Both the position numbers and the translations under genes were made by a program. A DNA stretch of 64,000 nt from JBCDCY01 sp039180875 (lineage in GTDB: Bacteria > Pseudomonadota > Alphaproteobacteria > Rhodobacterales > Rhodobacteraceae). Below are positions 51,224-59,678 of this stretch, in pieces. The notes beneath the pieces were generated by a model. That model was not told where the DNA came from, did not search any database, and worked only from the letters and a program-made list of their open reading frames with translations. The stretch is from positions 992,001-1,056,000 of the forward strand of contig JBCDCY010000001.1 of the NCBI GenBank assembly GCA_039180875.1, written 5' to 3'. The first letter of the stretch is position 1. Each line of letters starts with the position of its first letter.

Positions 51224-52773
51224 CCGAAGAGGTCAAATACGACGCTGCGGGCGATGTCCCGGTGATTGCGGGCGAGCCGATGGAAAGCGGACCGGCCGAT
51301 GGTATGGGCTGCCATGCCGGCGCGGCGGAGATGCGGAAGGCGGCCGAGATGGCCGGCAAGTCCGACATCCTCGCGCAATACGCCGCCGACTATCCCCAGG
51401 GGCCGCACGACAAGCCGCAGTCGATGTGTCCGGCCTTCGGCAGCCTGCGCGTCGGCCTGCGCATGCGGCGGGTGGCGACGATCCTCTCGGGCTCGGCCTG
51501 CTGCGTCTATGGCCTGACCTTCGTCAGCCATTTCTACGGCGCCCGGCGCTCGGTCGGCTATGTGCCGTTCAACTCCGAGACTCTGGTGACCGGCAAGCTC
51601 TTCGAGGATATCCGCGCCGCGGTCCACGACCTCGCCGATCCGGAGCGGTTCGACGCGATCGTGGTGACGAACCTCTGCGTGCCGACCGCCTCCGGCGTGC
51701 CGCTCAGGCTGTTGCCGGACCAGATCGACGGGGTGCGGATCGTCGGCATCGACGTGCCGGGCTTCGGCATCCCGACCCATGCCGAGGCGAAGGACGTGCT
51801 GGCCGGCGCCATGCTCGCCTATGCGCGCCAGGAGGTCGAGGCTGGCCCCGTCGCGGCGCCCGAGGGCGGCGTCGACAGCCGCCCGACCGTGAGCCTGCTC
51901 GGCGAGATGTTCCCGGCCGATCCGATGATGATCGGCGCGATGCTCGCGCCCCTCGGCCTCGCGGCCGGCCCGGTGGTGCCCTGTCGGGAATGGCGGGAGC
52001 TCTATGCGGCGCTCGACTGCTCCGCCGTCGCGGCGATCCATCCGTTCTACACCGCCGCGGTGCGGGAGTTCGAGGCGGCGGGCCGGCCCATCGTCGGCTC
52101 GGCGCCGGTCGGGCGCGACGGCACGGCCGCCTGGCTCGCGGCGATCGGCGCGGCGCATGGGGCCTCGGCCGAGCAGGTCGCGGCGGCCCAGAACGCCTTC
52201 CTGCCGGCGATCGCAGACGGTCTGGCGAAGGCGCCAATCAAGGGCACGGTCACCGTCTCTGGCTATGAAGGCTCTGAGCTCCTGGTCGCGCGTCTGCTGA
52301 TCGAGAGCGGGGCGGACGTGCCCTATGTCGGCAGTGCCTGCCCTGCGACCCCTTGGTCCGCCCCGGATCGGGAGTGGCTGGAGGCCAAGGGCGTCACGGT
52401 CAAGTTCCGCGCCAGCCTCGAGGACGATCTGGCGGCGATGGAGGGTGTGAGACCCGACCTCGCCATCGGCACCACGCCGGTGGTGCAGCACGCCAAGGCG
52501 ATGGGCGTACCGGCGCTTTACTTCACCAACCTGATCTCGGCCCGGCCCTTGATGGGCCCCGCCGGCGCGGGGCCGCTGGCCGAGGTGATCAATGCGGCGA
52601 TCGCCGGCAAGGACCGGATGGCCTCGATGAAGGCCTTCTTCGAGGGCGTGGGCGAGGGCGACACCGCCGGCGTCTGGGAGGGCGACCCGAACCTGCAGCC
52701 CGCCTTCCGCGCGCGCCACGCCAAGAAGCTCGAAAAGCGCACCCGCGCAGCCAAAGCGGCGGAGATGATCTAG
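51220..52773 (+). CDS. bchY: Chlorophyllide a reductase subunit Y
   Basis: 517 residues from GTG 51220; the frame is open to 51190 inside the small ORF. NifD-like core: 'HDKPQSMCPAFGSLRVGLRMRRVATILSGSACCVYGLTFVSHFYGARRSVGYVPFNSETLVTGKLFEDIR' with the cluster-ligand Cys residues; 'VTNLCVPTASGVPLRLLP'; 'GEMFPADPMMIGAMLAPLGL'; and 'TGPAG'-like 'RPLMGPAGAGPLAEVI' near the end. With BchZ it reduces chlorophyllide a. The N-terminal ~30 residues (VTEEVKYDAAGDVPVIAGEP) are variable. A 286-nt gap with a repeat separates it from bchZ. Confidence 0.96.
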   Translation: MTEEVKYDAAGDVPVIAGEPMESGPADGMGCHAGAAEMRKAAEMAGKSDILAQYAADYPQGPHDKPQSMCPAFGSLRVGLRMRRVATILSGSACCVYGLTFVSHFYGARRSVGYVPFNSETLVTGKLFEDIRAAVHDLADPERFDAIVVTNLCVPTASGVPLRLLPDQIDGVRIVGIDVPGFGIPTHAEAKDVLAGAMLAYARQEVEAGPVAAPEGGVDSRPTVSLLGEMFPADPMMIGAMLAPLGLAAGPVVPCREWRELYAALDCSAVAAIHPFYTAAVREFEAAGRPIVGSAPVGRDGTAAWLAAIGAAHGASAEQVAAAQNAFLPAIADGLAKAPIKGTVTVSGYEGSELLVARLLIESGADVPYVGSACPATPWSAPDREWLEAKGVTVKFRASLEDDLAAMEGVRPDLAIGTTPVVQHAKAMGVPALYFTNLISARPLMGPAGAGPLAEVINAAIAGKDRMASMKAFFEGVGEGDTAGVWEGDPNLQPAFRARHAKKLEKRTRAAKAAEMI

Positions 52774-52801
52774 TGGTCAGCACCCGCCTCATCCGTACTT
52801 C

Positions 52802-52948
52802 TCCGGGGCGCCAGCCCCGGATCGCGCCCGACCCGTTGGGCTCCGCCCGTTCGCCGCTCAAACGCCCCACTGGGGCGTTTGCGGGACGCGGCTCACCCCC
52901 ACAGGCGGGCGCGGGGCAGGCGCCCCTCGGCCGGGCGCGATCCTCCGT
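52802..52948 (-). repeat. Structured intergenic element, copy B, with a GCCA-loop hairpin
   Basis: Opens with an 8-bp hairpin TCCGGGGC-GCCA-GCCCCGGA (52802-52821), then the element shared with copy A (52813-52900, 88 bp nearly identical) and the tail GGGCGCGATCCTCCGT (52933-52948). A 26-bp insert relative to copy A lies in between. The stem around 52857-52880 carries an A-T pair where copy A has G-C. The element lies in the bchY-bchZ gap. A further GTCCCGGG...CCCGGGAC hairpin is at 52983-53003. Confidence 0.85.
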
Positions 52949-53059
52949 ACTATTGCAAGTAGCTAGCGCAGGGCACGGCGCTGTCCCGGGCTTGACCCGG
53001 GACCTCTCCCTCGTCGGCCGCAAGGTCCCGGCTCAAGGCCGAGACGGGGAGGGGCGCCC

Positions 53060-54550
53060 ATGCTGATCACCGATCATGACCGGGCGGGTGGCTATTGGGG
53101 TGCGGTCTATGCCTTTACCGCGCTCAAGGGCCTGCAGGTGGTGATCGACGGGCCGGTGGGGTGTGAGAACCTGCCGGTCACCTCGGTCCTGCACTACACC
53201 GATGCCCTGCCGCCGCATGAGCTGCCCATCGTCGTCACCGGCCTCGGTGAGGAGGAGCTCGGCCGCACCGGCACCGAGGACGCGATGAAGCGGGCCTGGG
53301 GCACCCTCGACCCGGTGATGCCGGCCGTGGTCGTCACCGGCTCCATCGCCGAGATGATCGGCGGCGGCGTCACGCCCCAGGGCACCAACATCCAGCGCTT
53401 CCTGCCCCGCACCATCGACGAGGATCAGTGGCAGGCGGCCGACCGGGCCATGACCTGGGGCTTCACCGAGTTCGGCATGACCAAGGGTCGGATGCCCAAG
53501 GAGGCCAAGCGCGCGGAGGACGCGAAGCCCCGCGTCAACATCCTCGGGCCGATGTACGGCACCTTCAACATGCCCTCCGACCTCGCCGAGATCCGGCGGC
53601 TGGTCGAGGGGATCGGGGCCGAGGTCAACATGGTCTACCCCCTCGGCGCCCATATCGCCGAGCTGGCGAAGCTGGTGAACGCCGACGCCAACGTGGTGAT
53701 GTACCGCGAGTTTGGCCGCGGCCTCGCCGAGGTGCTGGAAAAACCCTACGTGCAGGCGCCGATGGGGCTGGAGTCGACCACGCTCTTCCTGCGCAAGCTG
53801 GGCGAGATGCTGGGCCTCGACCCCGAGCCCTTCATCGAGCGGGAGAAGCATTCGACCATCAAGCCGCTCTGGGACCTCTGGCGCTCGGTCACCCAGGACT
53901 TCTTCGCCACCGCCTCCTTCGCCGTGGTGGGGAACGAGACCTATACCCGCGGCCTCCGCCATTTCCTGGAGGACGGGCTCGGCCTGCCCTGCGCCTTCGC
54001 CGTGGCGCGGAAGGCGGGCGCGAAGACCGACAATGAGGAGGTGCGGGCCCTGATGCACCAGAAGCGCCCCCTCGTCGTCTTCGGCTCGATCAACGAAAAG
54101 ATGTACATGGCCGAGATGTCGGCCGGCTTCGGCCCGAAGCCCGCCTTCATCCCTGCCTCCTTCCCCGGTGCCGCGATCCGGCGGGCCACCGGCACGCCCT
54201 TCATGGGCTATGCGGGCGCGACTTACGTGCTGCAGGAGGTCTGCAACGCATTGTTCGATGCGCTTTTCCACATCCTGCCGCTCGGCACCGAGATGGACGC
54301 GGGTGCGGCGACGCCCACCACGCTGAAGCGCGATCTGCCGTGGGACGAGGAGGCGCAGGCGCTGCTCGACGACCTTGTCGCTTCCCACCCCGTTCTCACT
54401 CGGATTTCGGCCGCCAAGACGCTGCGCGACGCGGCGGAGAAGGCGGCCCTCGATGCCGGTGAAGACCACGTCGCCGCCGACACCGTCGCCCGGCTCGGCG
54501 CCGGCGGCACGACCAAACCGACCAACAGCGGAGGAGAGCACCATGCGTGA
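53060..54550 (+). CDS. bchZ: Chlorophyllide a reductase subunit Z
   Basis: 496 residues. NifK-like: 'DHDRAGGYWGAVYAFTALKGLQVVIDGPVGCENLPVTSVLHYTDALPPHELPIVVTGLGEEELG' at the start with the conserved Cys, 'GPMYGTFNMPSDLAEIRRLVEGIGAEVNMVYPLGAH' in the middle, and a PCP-reductase-like helix at the C-terminus ('PWDEEAQALLDDLVASHPVLTRISAAKTLRDAAEKAA', the POR/BchZ C-terminal motif). Partner of BchY. It is preceded by GGGGAGGGG, and its stop overlaps pufQ. Confidence 0.97.
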   Translation: MLITDHDRAGGYWGAVYAFTALKGLQVVIDGPVGCENLPVTSVLHYTDALPPHELPIVVTGLGEEELGRTGTEDAMKRAWGTLDPVMPAVVVTGSIAEMIGGGVTPQGTNIQRFLPRTIDEDQWQAADRAMTWGFTEFGMTKGRMPKEAKRAEDAKPRVNILGPMYGTFNMPSDLAEIRRLVEGIGAEVNMVYPLGAHIAELAKLVNADANVVMYREFGRGLAEVLEKPYVQAPMGLESTTLFLRKLGEMLGLDPEPFIEREKHSTIKPLWDLWRSVTQDFFATASFAVVGNETYTRGLRHFLEDGLGLPCAFAVARKAGAKTDNEEVRALMHQKRPLVVFGSINEKMYMAEMSAGFGPKPAFIPASFPGAAIRRATGTPFMGYAGATYVLQEVCNALFDALFHILPLGTEMDAGAATPTTLKRDLPWDEEAQALLDDLVASHPVLTRISAAKTLRDAAEKAALDAGEDHVAADTVARLGAGGTTKPTNSGGEHHA

Positions 54551-54797
54551 CATGCTCGAACCAGATGTGGCGACCCCGATGCCTTCGGCACATGCGGTCC
54601 GCCCCCGGCGTGCCCCTCGGCTCGAATACCGCATCTACTTTGCGCTGATCTTCGTCCTGTCGCTTCCCGTGGCGCTCACCCGCTGGCTGCTGCCGCGGCG
54701 GCGCAACCGCTACGGGCTGCTGGCGGAGCGGCGCACGATCTTCGGCGAGGCCCGCGCGATGGCGCGCGCCTTCACGCCGATCCTGTTTGCCGCCTGA
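54543..54797 (+). CDS. pufQ: PufQ, puf operon bacteriochlorophyll-related protein
   Basis: 84 residues from ATG 54543, overlapping the bchZ stop by 8 nt. One membrane helix ('YRIYFALIFVLSLPVALTRWLL') after an Arg-rich N-terminus ('RPRRAPRLEYRIYF'), then a basic loop and the C-terminal 'GEARAMARAFTPILFAA', the motif characteristic of Rhodobacter PufQ. PufQ is required for normal bacteriochlorophyll levels and may interact with haem/Bchl enzymes. It sits between bchZ and pufB, as in Rhodobacter. Confidence 0.9.
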   Translation: MRDMLEPDVATPMPSAHAVRPRRAPRLEYRIYFALIFVLSLPVALTRWLLPRRRNRYGLLAERRTIFGEARAMARAFTPILFAA

Positions 54798-54925
54798 TCG
54801 AGGCGGCTCACCAGGTTCCGTCCGGGCTCGCCCGGGCGGGGCACCGGCGGCCCGGGTCCACACCGGGCGGCCTCCTGGCCGCGAGGAGATTCGCGGCGAC
54901 GGCCGTTCACTACGGAGGACTGCTA

Positions 54926-55072
54926 ATGGCCGACAACCAACTGTCGTTCACGGGTCTGACGGACGAGCAGGCACGCGAGCTGCATGAGGTCTACATCAGC
55001 GGATTCGGTCTCTTCACGATCGTAGCCGTGGTAGCCCACGCAGCCGTGATGTTCTGGCGTCCGTGGTTCTAG
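54926..55072 (+). CDS. pufB: LH1 antenna beta polypeptide
   Basis: 48 residues from ATG 54926, with GGAGG ending 8 nt upstream. One membrane helix 'GLFTIVAVVAHAAVMFW' with the bacteriochlorophyll-ligand His38 (A-x-x-x-H), N-terminal 'FTGLTDEQARELHEVY' with His20, and C-terminal 'FWRPWF', as in all LH1 beta chains. Partners with PufA around the reaction centre. Too short for most gene callers. A 128-nt gap follows pufQ; pufK-like coding is not seen there. Confidence 0.97.
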   Translation: MADNQLSFTGLTDEQARELHEVYISGFGLFTIVAVVAHAAVMFWRPWF

Positions 55073-55082
55073 GAGGGCGAAG

Positions 55083-55247
55083 ATGCTTCAGAAATTCTAT
55101 AAGATCTGGCTCGTCTTCGATCCCCGGCGCGTCTTTGTCGCGCAGGGGGTCTTCCTCTTCCTGCTGGCAGCGATGATTCACCTCGTCCTGCTCAGCACCG
55201 ACCACTACAACTGGTTCGAGCTCGCAGCGGCCAACGCCGCCGAATAG
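55083..55247 (+). CDS. pufA: LH1 antenna alpha polypeptide
   Basis: 54 residues from ATG 55083, 10 nt after pufB. 'FYKIWLVFDPRRVFVAQGVFLFLLAAMIHLVLLSTDHYNW' is the LH1 alpha signature, with the Bchl-ligand His33 in 'AMIHLVLL' and the conserved Trp/Asp/Arg N-terminal part. A stem-loop in the 138-nt spacer before pufL probably makes the pufBA segment more stable than pufLMX mRNA. Confidence 0.97.
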   Translation: MLQKFYKIWLVFDPRRVFVAQGVFLFLLAAMIHLVLLSTDHYNWFELAAANAAE

Positions 55248-55287
55248 CGTGATCCCGAACCTGGTCGGACTGGAAATGGCCCACGCT

Positions 55288-55313
55288 GCGGGCGGGGATG
55301 CGTCCTCGCCCGC
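55288..55313 (+). other. Intercistronic stem-loop between pufA and pufL
   Basis: An 11-bp stem (GCGGGCGGGGA 55288-55298 with TCCTCGCCCGC 55303-55313, one G-U pair) closes a TGCG loop. Hairpins at this position are known to block 3'-5' decay in Rhodobacter and raise the LH1:RC ratio. Confidence 0.7.
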
Positions 55314-55385
55314 CGCAACCCAGCACGATTGACGACGCCGCGTGCCCACGGGCGAGCGGCAACACCGGACCAGGAGACCTGCAAG

Positions 55386-56216
55386 ATGGCCATGCTCAGC
55401 TTCGAGAAGAAATATCGCGTCCGAGGAGGGACGCTGATCGGCGGCGATCTCTTCGATTTCTGGGTCGGACCGTTCTATGTCGGCTTTTTCGGGGTGACGA
55501 CGATCTTCTTCGCCGCCCTCGGCACGCTGCTGATCCTGTGGGGCGCAGCGCTCGGCCCGACCTGGAACCCCTGGCTGATCTCGATCGAACCGCCGCCCAT
55601 CGAGATGGGCCTCGCCTTCGCGCCCCTCAGGGAAGGCGGCATCTGGCAGATCGTCACGATCTGCGCCCACGGCGCCTTCATCTCCTGGGCGCTGCGCGAG
55701 GTCGAGATCTGCCGCAAGCTGGGCATCGGCTATCACGTGCCCTTCGCCTTCGCCGTGGCGATCTTCGCCTACACCACGCTGGTGGTGATCCGGCCCGTGC
55801 TGATGGGTGCCTGGGGTCACGGCTTCCCCTACGGCATTTGGACCCATCTCGATTGGGTCAGCTACACCGGCTATCTCTACGGCAACTTCCATTACAATCC
55901 GGCCCACATGATCGCCGTGTCGTTCTTCTTCGCCACGGCCCTGGCGCTGTCGCTGCATGGCGGCCTGATCCTCTCCGCCCTCAATCCCAAGAAGGGCGAG
56001 GAGGTGAAGACGCCGGATCATGAGGACACCTATTTCCGCGACTTCATCGGCTACTCCGTCGGCACCCTCGGCATTCACCGCGTCGGGCTCTTGCTGGCGC
56101 TGAACGCCGGGTTCTGGAGCGCGGTCTGCATCGTGATCTCGGGCACGATCTGGTTCGATCCTTGGATCGAGTGGTGGGATTGGTGGGCCGAGCTGCCGAT
56201 CTGGGACGGGCTCTGA
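55386..56216 (+). CDS. pufL: Photosynthetic reaction centre subunit L
   Basis: 276 residues from ATG 55386 (AGGAG 9 nt upstream). Starts 'MAMLSFEKKYRVRGGTLIGGDLFDFWVGPFYVGFFGV', and contains five membrane helices. 'YGIWTHLDWVSYTGYLYGNFHYNPAHM' carries the Bchl and iron His ligands, followed by 'SVGTLGIHRVGLLLALNAGFWSAVCIVISG'. It binds half the special pair and QA/QB-side cofactors. pufM follows 13 nt downstream. Confidence 0.98.
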   Translation: MAMLSFEKKYRVRGGTLIGGDLFDFWVGPFYVGFFGVTTIFFAALGTLLILWGAALGPTWNPWLISIEPPPIEMGLAFAPLREGGIWQIVTICAHGAFISWALREVEICRKLGIGYHVPFAFAVAIFAYTTLVVIRPVLMGAWGHGFPYGIWTHLDWVSYTGYLYGNFHYNPAHMIAVSFFFATALALSLHGGLILSALNPKKGEEVKTPDHEDTYFRDFIGYSVGTLGIHRVGLLLALNAGFWSAVCIVISGTIWFDPWIEWWDWWAELPIWDGL

Positions 56217-56229
56217 GGAGGGCGGTCTG

Positions 56230-57162
56230 ATGCACTTTGAATACCAGAACATCTTCACCCAGGTGCAGGTTCAGGGCCCGGCGGAGGTCGGCATGGCCGG
56301 CGACGTCGCGGTCGAGGATCGGAAGGGGACGCCCGCGTTCTCCAAGCTGCTGGGCTACTTTGGCAACGCCCAACTCGGCCCGATCTATCTCGGCTGGTTC
56401 GGGCTGACGTCGATCGCCTGCTTCTTCATCTGGTTCTTCATCGTCGGCATGAACATGCTGATCTCGGTGGACTACAACCTCGGCGTCTTCGTCCGGGATC
56501 TGTTCTGGTTGGCGCTCGAGCCGCCGGCGCCGGAATACGGACTGTCGATGCCGCCCCTCAATGACGGCGGCTGGTGGGTGATCGCGTCCTTCTTCCTGCT
56601 GGTCTCAGTGATGGCGTGGTGGATCCGCTCCTACCTCCGGGCGGATGAGCTGGGGATGGGCAAGCATGTCTGCTGGGCCTTCCTGGCGGCGATCTGGCTG
56701 TTCCTGGTGCTCGGCCTGATCCGGCCGGTGCTGATGGGTTCTTGGTCGGAGGCGGTGCCCTACGGCATCTTCCCGCATCTCGACTGGACGAACCTGTTCT
56801 CACTCACCTACGGGAACCTGTTCTACAACCCGTTCCACGCCCTCTCGATCGTCTTCCTCTACGGCTCGGCACTGCTCTTTGCCATGCACGGGGCGACGAT
56901 CCTGTCGGTCAGCCGCCTCGGCGGCGATCGGGAGATCGAGCAGGCCCTCGACCGGGGCACGGCGACGGAGCGGGCGGCGCTGTTCTGGCGCTGGACCATG
57001 GGCTTCAACGCCACGATGGAAGGCATCCATCGCTGGGCCTGGTGGTTCGCCATCCTCACCACGATCACCGGCGGCATCGGAATCCTGTTGACCGGCACCG
57101 TGGTCGATGACTGGTATGGCTGGGCCGAGGTTCGCGGCTTTGCGCCGCCGCTGGCTGAGTGA
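56230..57162 (+). CDS. pufM: Photosynthetic reaction centre subunit M
   Basis: 310 residues. 'MHFEYQNIFTQVQVQGP' at the start, five membrane helices, 'YGIFPHLDWTNLFSLTYGNLFYNPFHALSIVFLYGSALLFAMHGATIL' with Bchl and Fe ligands, and 'WRWTMGFNATMEGIHRWAWWFAILTTITGGIGILLTGTVVDDWYGW' at the end. Pairs with PufL and binds QA. Followed after 30 nt by a small membrane gene in place of pufC. Confidence 0.98.
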   Translation: MHFEYQNIFTQVQVQGPAEVGMAGDVAVEDRKGTPAFSKLLGYFGNAQLGPIYLGWFGLTSIACFFIWFFIVGMNMLISVDYNLGVFVRDLFWLALEPPAPEYGLSMPPLNDGGWWVIASFFLLVSVMAWWIRSYLRADELGMGKHVCWAFLAAIWLFLVLGLIRPVLMGSWSEAVPYGIFPHLDWTNLFSLTYGNLFYNPFHALSIVFLYGSALLFAMHGATILSVSRLGGDREIEQALDRGTATERAALFWRWTMGFNATMEGIHRWAWWFAILTTITGGIGILLTGTVVDDWYGWAEVRGFAPPLAE

Positions 57163-57192
57163 TGCGCCGAGCGACAAGGAGGAGACTGAGCC

Positions 57193-57441
57193 ATGTCCAG
57201 TAACGACACCAACGCGCCGGCGACAGAGGGAGAGGTCTATGACCGCGGCTTCGTGGTCGGCGCGATGCTCCAGGGGGCAGCCTATGCCGGCGTGGTGCTG
57301 GCGGTCTGCATTCTCTTTATCCTGGCGCTTTACCTGATCAGCCTGTTGCTGCCCGACCCGGAGGCAGCAGGCCTCGGCGGCCGGATCACCATGCTCGCCC
57401 TCGCCTTGGGCGCGCCTCTGGTCCGGCCTGGGCGGGGCTGA
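57193..57441 (+). CDS. pufX: Divergent PufX-like small membrane protein
   Basis: 82 residues at the pufX position: directly after pufM (30 nt) and preceded by AAGGAGGAGA. A Gly-rich entry 'GFVVGAMLQGAAYAGVVLAVCILFILALYLISLLLP' forms a single membrane helix with small-residue faces, like PufX of Rhodobacter, followed by a short C-terminus ending in 'LRPGRG'-like residues. The sequence is otherwise only weakly similar. PufX opens the LH1 ring to let quinone exchange. pufC is absent here, which agrees with the Rhodobacter type. Identification rests mainly on position and topology. Confidence 0.75.
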   Translation: MSSNDTNAPATEGEVYDRGFVVGAMLQGAAYAGVVLAVCILFILALYLISLLLPDPEAAGLGGRITMLALALGAPLVRPGRG

Positions 57442-57470
57442 GACGGCGCCCCTCCCGCCAGGTGGAAAAA

Positions 57471-57518
57471 CGATCGCCGCGGTTGCGCGTCGAGACGGTC
57501 CGGCAACCGCGGCGATCG
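57471..57518 (+). terminator. 3' hairpin of the puf operon
   Basis: A 16-bp perfect stem (57471-57486 with 57503-57518) around a 16-nt loop, 29 nt after the pufX stop codon. No T-run follows, so it acts as a 3' stabiliser or factor-dependent end rather than a classical intrinsic terminator. Downstream, TTGACT (57526-57531) with TAGTCT (57550-57555) might be a weak dxs promoter. Confidence 0.7.
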
Positions 57519-57664
57519 GTCTGATTTGACTTGGGAAATCTGGGCGCTCTAGTCTCGGCCCGCGAAACAGCACTGCCACCAAGGCCAATCGGCCGGCCCG
57601 GGCAGAGGATGGCGTGCGGCACCCTCCCGTCGCCGGCCGCCGGGCAAGAGCCAAGGGACATCCG

Positions 57665-59590
57665 ATGACCAGCCAAGACCGCCCGCTGACGCCGATCCTC
57701 GACACAGTCAACGTGCCGGCGGACATGAAGAAACTCTCCACTGACCATCTGAAACGTCTGGCGGATGAGGTCCGGGCCGAGACGATCTCGGCCGTGTCGG
57801 AAACCGGCGGCCATCTGGGCTCCGGCCTCGGCGTGGTCGAGCTGACCGTGGCGATCCATGCCGTCTTCGACACGCCCCACGACAAGCTGATCTGGGATGT
57901 CGGGCATCAGTGCTACCCGCACAAGATCCTGACCGGGCGGCGCGATCGGATCCGCACGCTCAGGAAGGGCGGCGGCCTCTCGGGCTTCACCAAGCGGGCC
58001 GAGAGCCCGTATGACCCGTTCGGCGCGGCCCATTCCTCGACCTCGATCTCGGCCGGGCTCGGCTTTGCCGTGGGCCGCGATCTGGGCTCGGCGGAGGTGG
58101 GCGACGTCATCGCGGTGATCGGCGACGGGGCGATGTCGGCCGGCATGGCCTACGAGGCGATGAACAACGCGGGCGCTTTGAAGAACCGGCTGATCGTCAT
58201 CCTGAATGACAACGAGATGTCGATCGCGCCCCCGGTCGGTGCCATGTCCTCCTACCTCGCGCGGCTGCTCTCCGGCAAAGGCTACCACGACTTCCGCGAG
58301 GCGGCGAAGCGGGCGCTGGAGCTGCTGCCGGAGCCGTTCCGCGAGGGCGCGAAGAAGATGGAGGAGTTCGCCAAGGGCATGACCGTCGGCGGCACGCTCT
58401 TCGAGGAGCTCGGCTTCACCTATATCGGCCCGATCGACGGCCACGACATGGACCACCTGCTGCCGGTGCTGCGCAACGTGCGCGACAATGCCGACGGCCC
58501 GGTGCTGATCCACGCCATCACCACCAAGGGCAAGGGCTACGAATACGCCGAGGGTGCGGCGGACCGCGGCCATGCCCGGGCCAAGTTCGACGTGGTGACC
58601 GGCGAGCAGAAAAAGGCGCCGTCGAACGCCCCCTCCTACACCAAGGTCTTTGCCCAGAGCCTGATCAAGGAGGCGGAGCAGGATCGCCGGATCGTCGCCA
58701 TCACCGCGGCGATGCCGGATGGCACCGGGCTCGACCTGTTTGGCCAGGCCCATCCGTCGCGCACCTTCGACGTGGGCATCGCCGAGCAGCACGCGGTGAC
58801 CTTCGCCGCCGGCCTCGCCGCCTCCGGCATGAAGCCGTTCTGCGCGATCTACTCCACCTTCCTGCAGCGCGCCTATGACCAGGTGGTGCACGATGTTGCC
58901 ATCCAAAAGCTGCCAGTGCGCTTCGCCATGGACCGTGCTGGCCTGGTGGGCGCCGATGGCGCGACCCATGCCGGCAGCTTCGACGTCGCCTACTTAAGCT
59001 GCCTGCCCGGCATGGTGGTGATGGCCGCGGCCGATGAGGCTGAGCTTTGCCACATGATCGCAACCGCCGCCGCCTATGACGAGGGGCCGTCGGCCTTCCG
59101 CTATCCCCGGGGCGAGGGCGCCGGCGTCGAGATGCCGGAGCGGGGCGAGATCCTGGAGATCGGCCGCGGCCGCATCGTGCGGGAGGGCACCAAGGTCGCG
59201 CTGCTGAACTTCGGTGGCCGAATGCAGGAATGCCTGAAGGCGGCGGAGGAGCTCGATGGCCGCGGCGTCTCCACCACCGTGGCCGATGCCCGGTTCGCCA
59301 AGCCGCTGGATCGCGACCTGATCCTGCGCCTGGCGCGGGAGCATGCGATGCTGGTGACGATCGAGGAAGGCTCGGTCGGCGGCTTCGGCAGCCATGTGCT
59401 GCAATTGCTGGCGACCGAGGGCGCGCTGGATCGCGGCCTGATGGTGCGCCCGATGGTGCTGCCGGACCGCTTCATCGACCAGGACAGCCCCGCCGCGATG
59501 TACGAGACGGCGGGGCTCACCCGGGACGACATCCTGCGCACCGTGCTCCAGGGTCTCGGCATGTACGCCGCCCCGGCCGCGACCGGCTAA
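57665..59590 (+). CDS. dxs: 1-deoxy-D-xylulose-5-phosphate synthase
   Basis: 641 residues from ATG 57665 (AAGGGAC upstream); the frame is open to 57614. TPP enzyme: 'HLGSGLGVVELTVAIHAVFDTPHDKLIWDVGHQCYPHKILTGRR', TPP motif 'VIGDGAMSAGMAYEAMNNAG' to 'ILNDNEMSIAPPVGAMSSYL', then 'VGIAEQHAVTFAAGLAASGMKPFCAIYSTFLQRAYDQ' and the transketolase C-domain. It makes DXP, the first committed product of the MEP route to IPP/DMAPP for carotenoids and phytyl. Its size matches the classic ORF641 after pufX in Rhodobacter. Confidence 0.96.
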   Translation: MTSQDRPLTPILDTVNVPADMKKLSTDHLKRLADEVRAETISAVSETGGHLGSGLGVVELTVAIHAVFDTPHDKLIWDVGHQCYPHKILTGRRDRIRTLRKGGGLSGFTKRAESPYDPFGAAHSSTSISAGLGFAVGRDLGSAEVGDVIAVIGDGAMSAGMAYEAMNNAGALKNRLIVILNDNEMSIAPPVGAMSSYLARLLSGKGYHDFREAAKRALELLPEPFREGAKKMEEFAKGMTVGGTLFEELGFTYIGPIDGHDMDHLLPVLRNVRDNADGPVLIHAITTKGKGYEYAEGAADRGHARAKFDVVTGEQKKAPSNAPSYTKVFAQSLIKEAEQDRRIVAITAAMPDGTGLDLFGQAHPSRTFDVGIAEQHAVTFAAGLAASGMKPFCAIYSTFLQRAYDQVVHDVAIQKLPVRFAMDRAGLVGADGATHAGSFDVAYLSCLPGMVVMAAADEAELCHMIATAAAYDEGPSAFRYPRGEGAGVEMPERGEILEIGRGRIVREGTKVALLNFGGRMQECLKAAEELDGRGVSTTVADARFAKPLDRDLILRLAREHAMLVTIEEGSVGGFGSHVLQLLATEGALDRGLMVRPMVLPDRFIDQDSPAAMYETAGLTRDDILRTVLQGLGMYAAPAATG

Positions 59591-59600
59591 CGCACCGGTC

Positions 59601-59634
59601 GGGCCGCCCCGGCAAAGGCGGCGGCCCCCTTTTC
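59601..59634 (+). terminator. Intrinsic terminator of dxs
   Basis: An 8-bp stem GGGCCGCC (59601-59608) with GGCGGCCC (59620-59627), 11-nt loop, then CCTTTT. It lies 10 nt after dxs, between two convergent genes. Confidence 0.8.
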
Positions 59635-59643
59635 GCGTTGACC

Positions 59644-59663
59644 CAAATATCCCCGCCGGAGGC
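59644..59663. repeat. Third unit of the intergenic GC palindromic repeat
   Basis: CAAATATCCCCGCCGGAGGC, identical to 4319-4338, then ATATTCCGGCGG, so that CCGCCGGA (59653-59660) pairs with TCCGGCGG in a short hairpin that could also end hemE on the minus strand. Confidence 0.7.
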
Positions 59664-59678
59664 ATATTCCGGCGGTTG

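Noticed and set aside
51018..52268. A 416-codon plus-strand frame overlapping bchY
   Set aside because: Shifted frame of bchY, Arg/Gly-rich, with no known domain; bchY itself is unambiguous.
54798..54925. A pufK-like ORF ending on the pufB start
   Set aside because: The frame that ends in TAA overlapping the pufB ATG has no ATG, GTG or TTG start in this gap. The region only holds GC hairpins.
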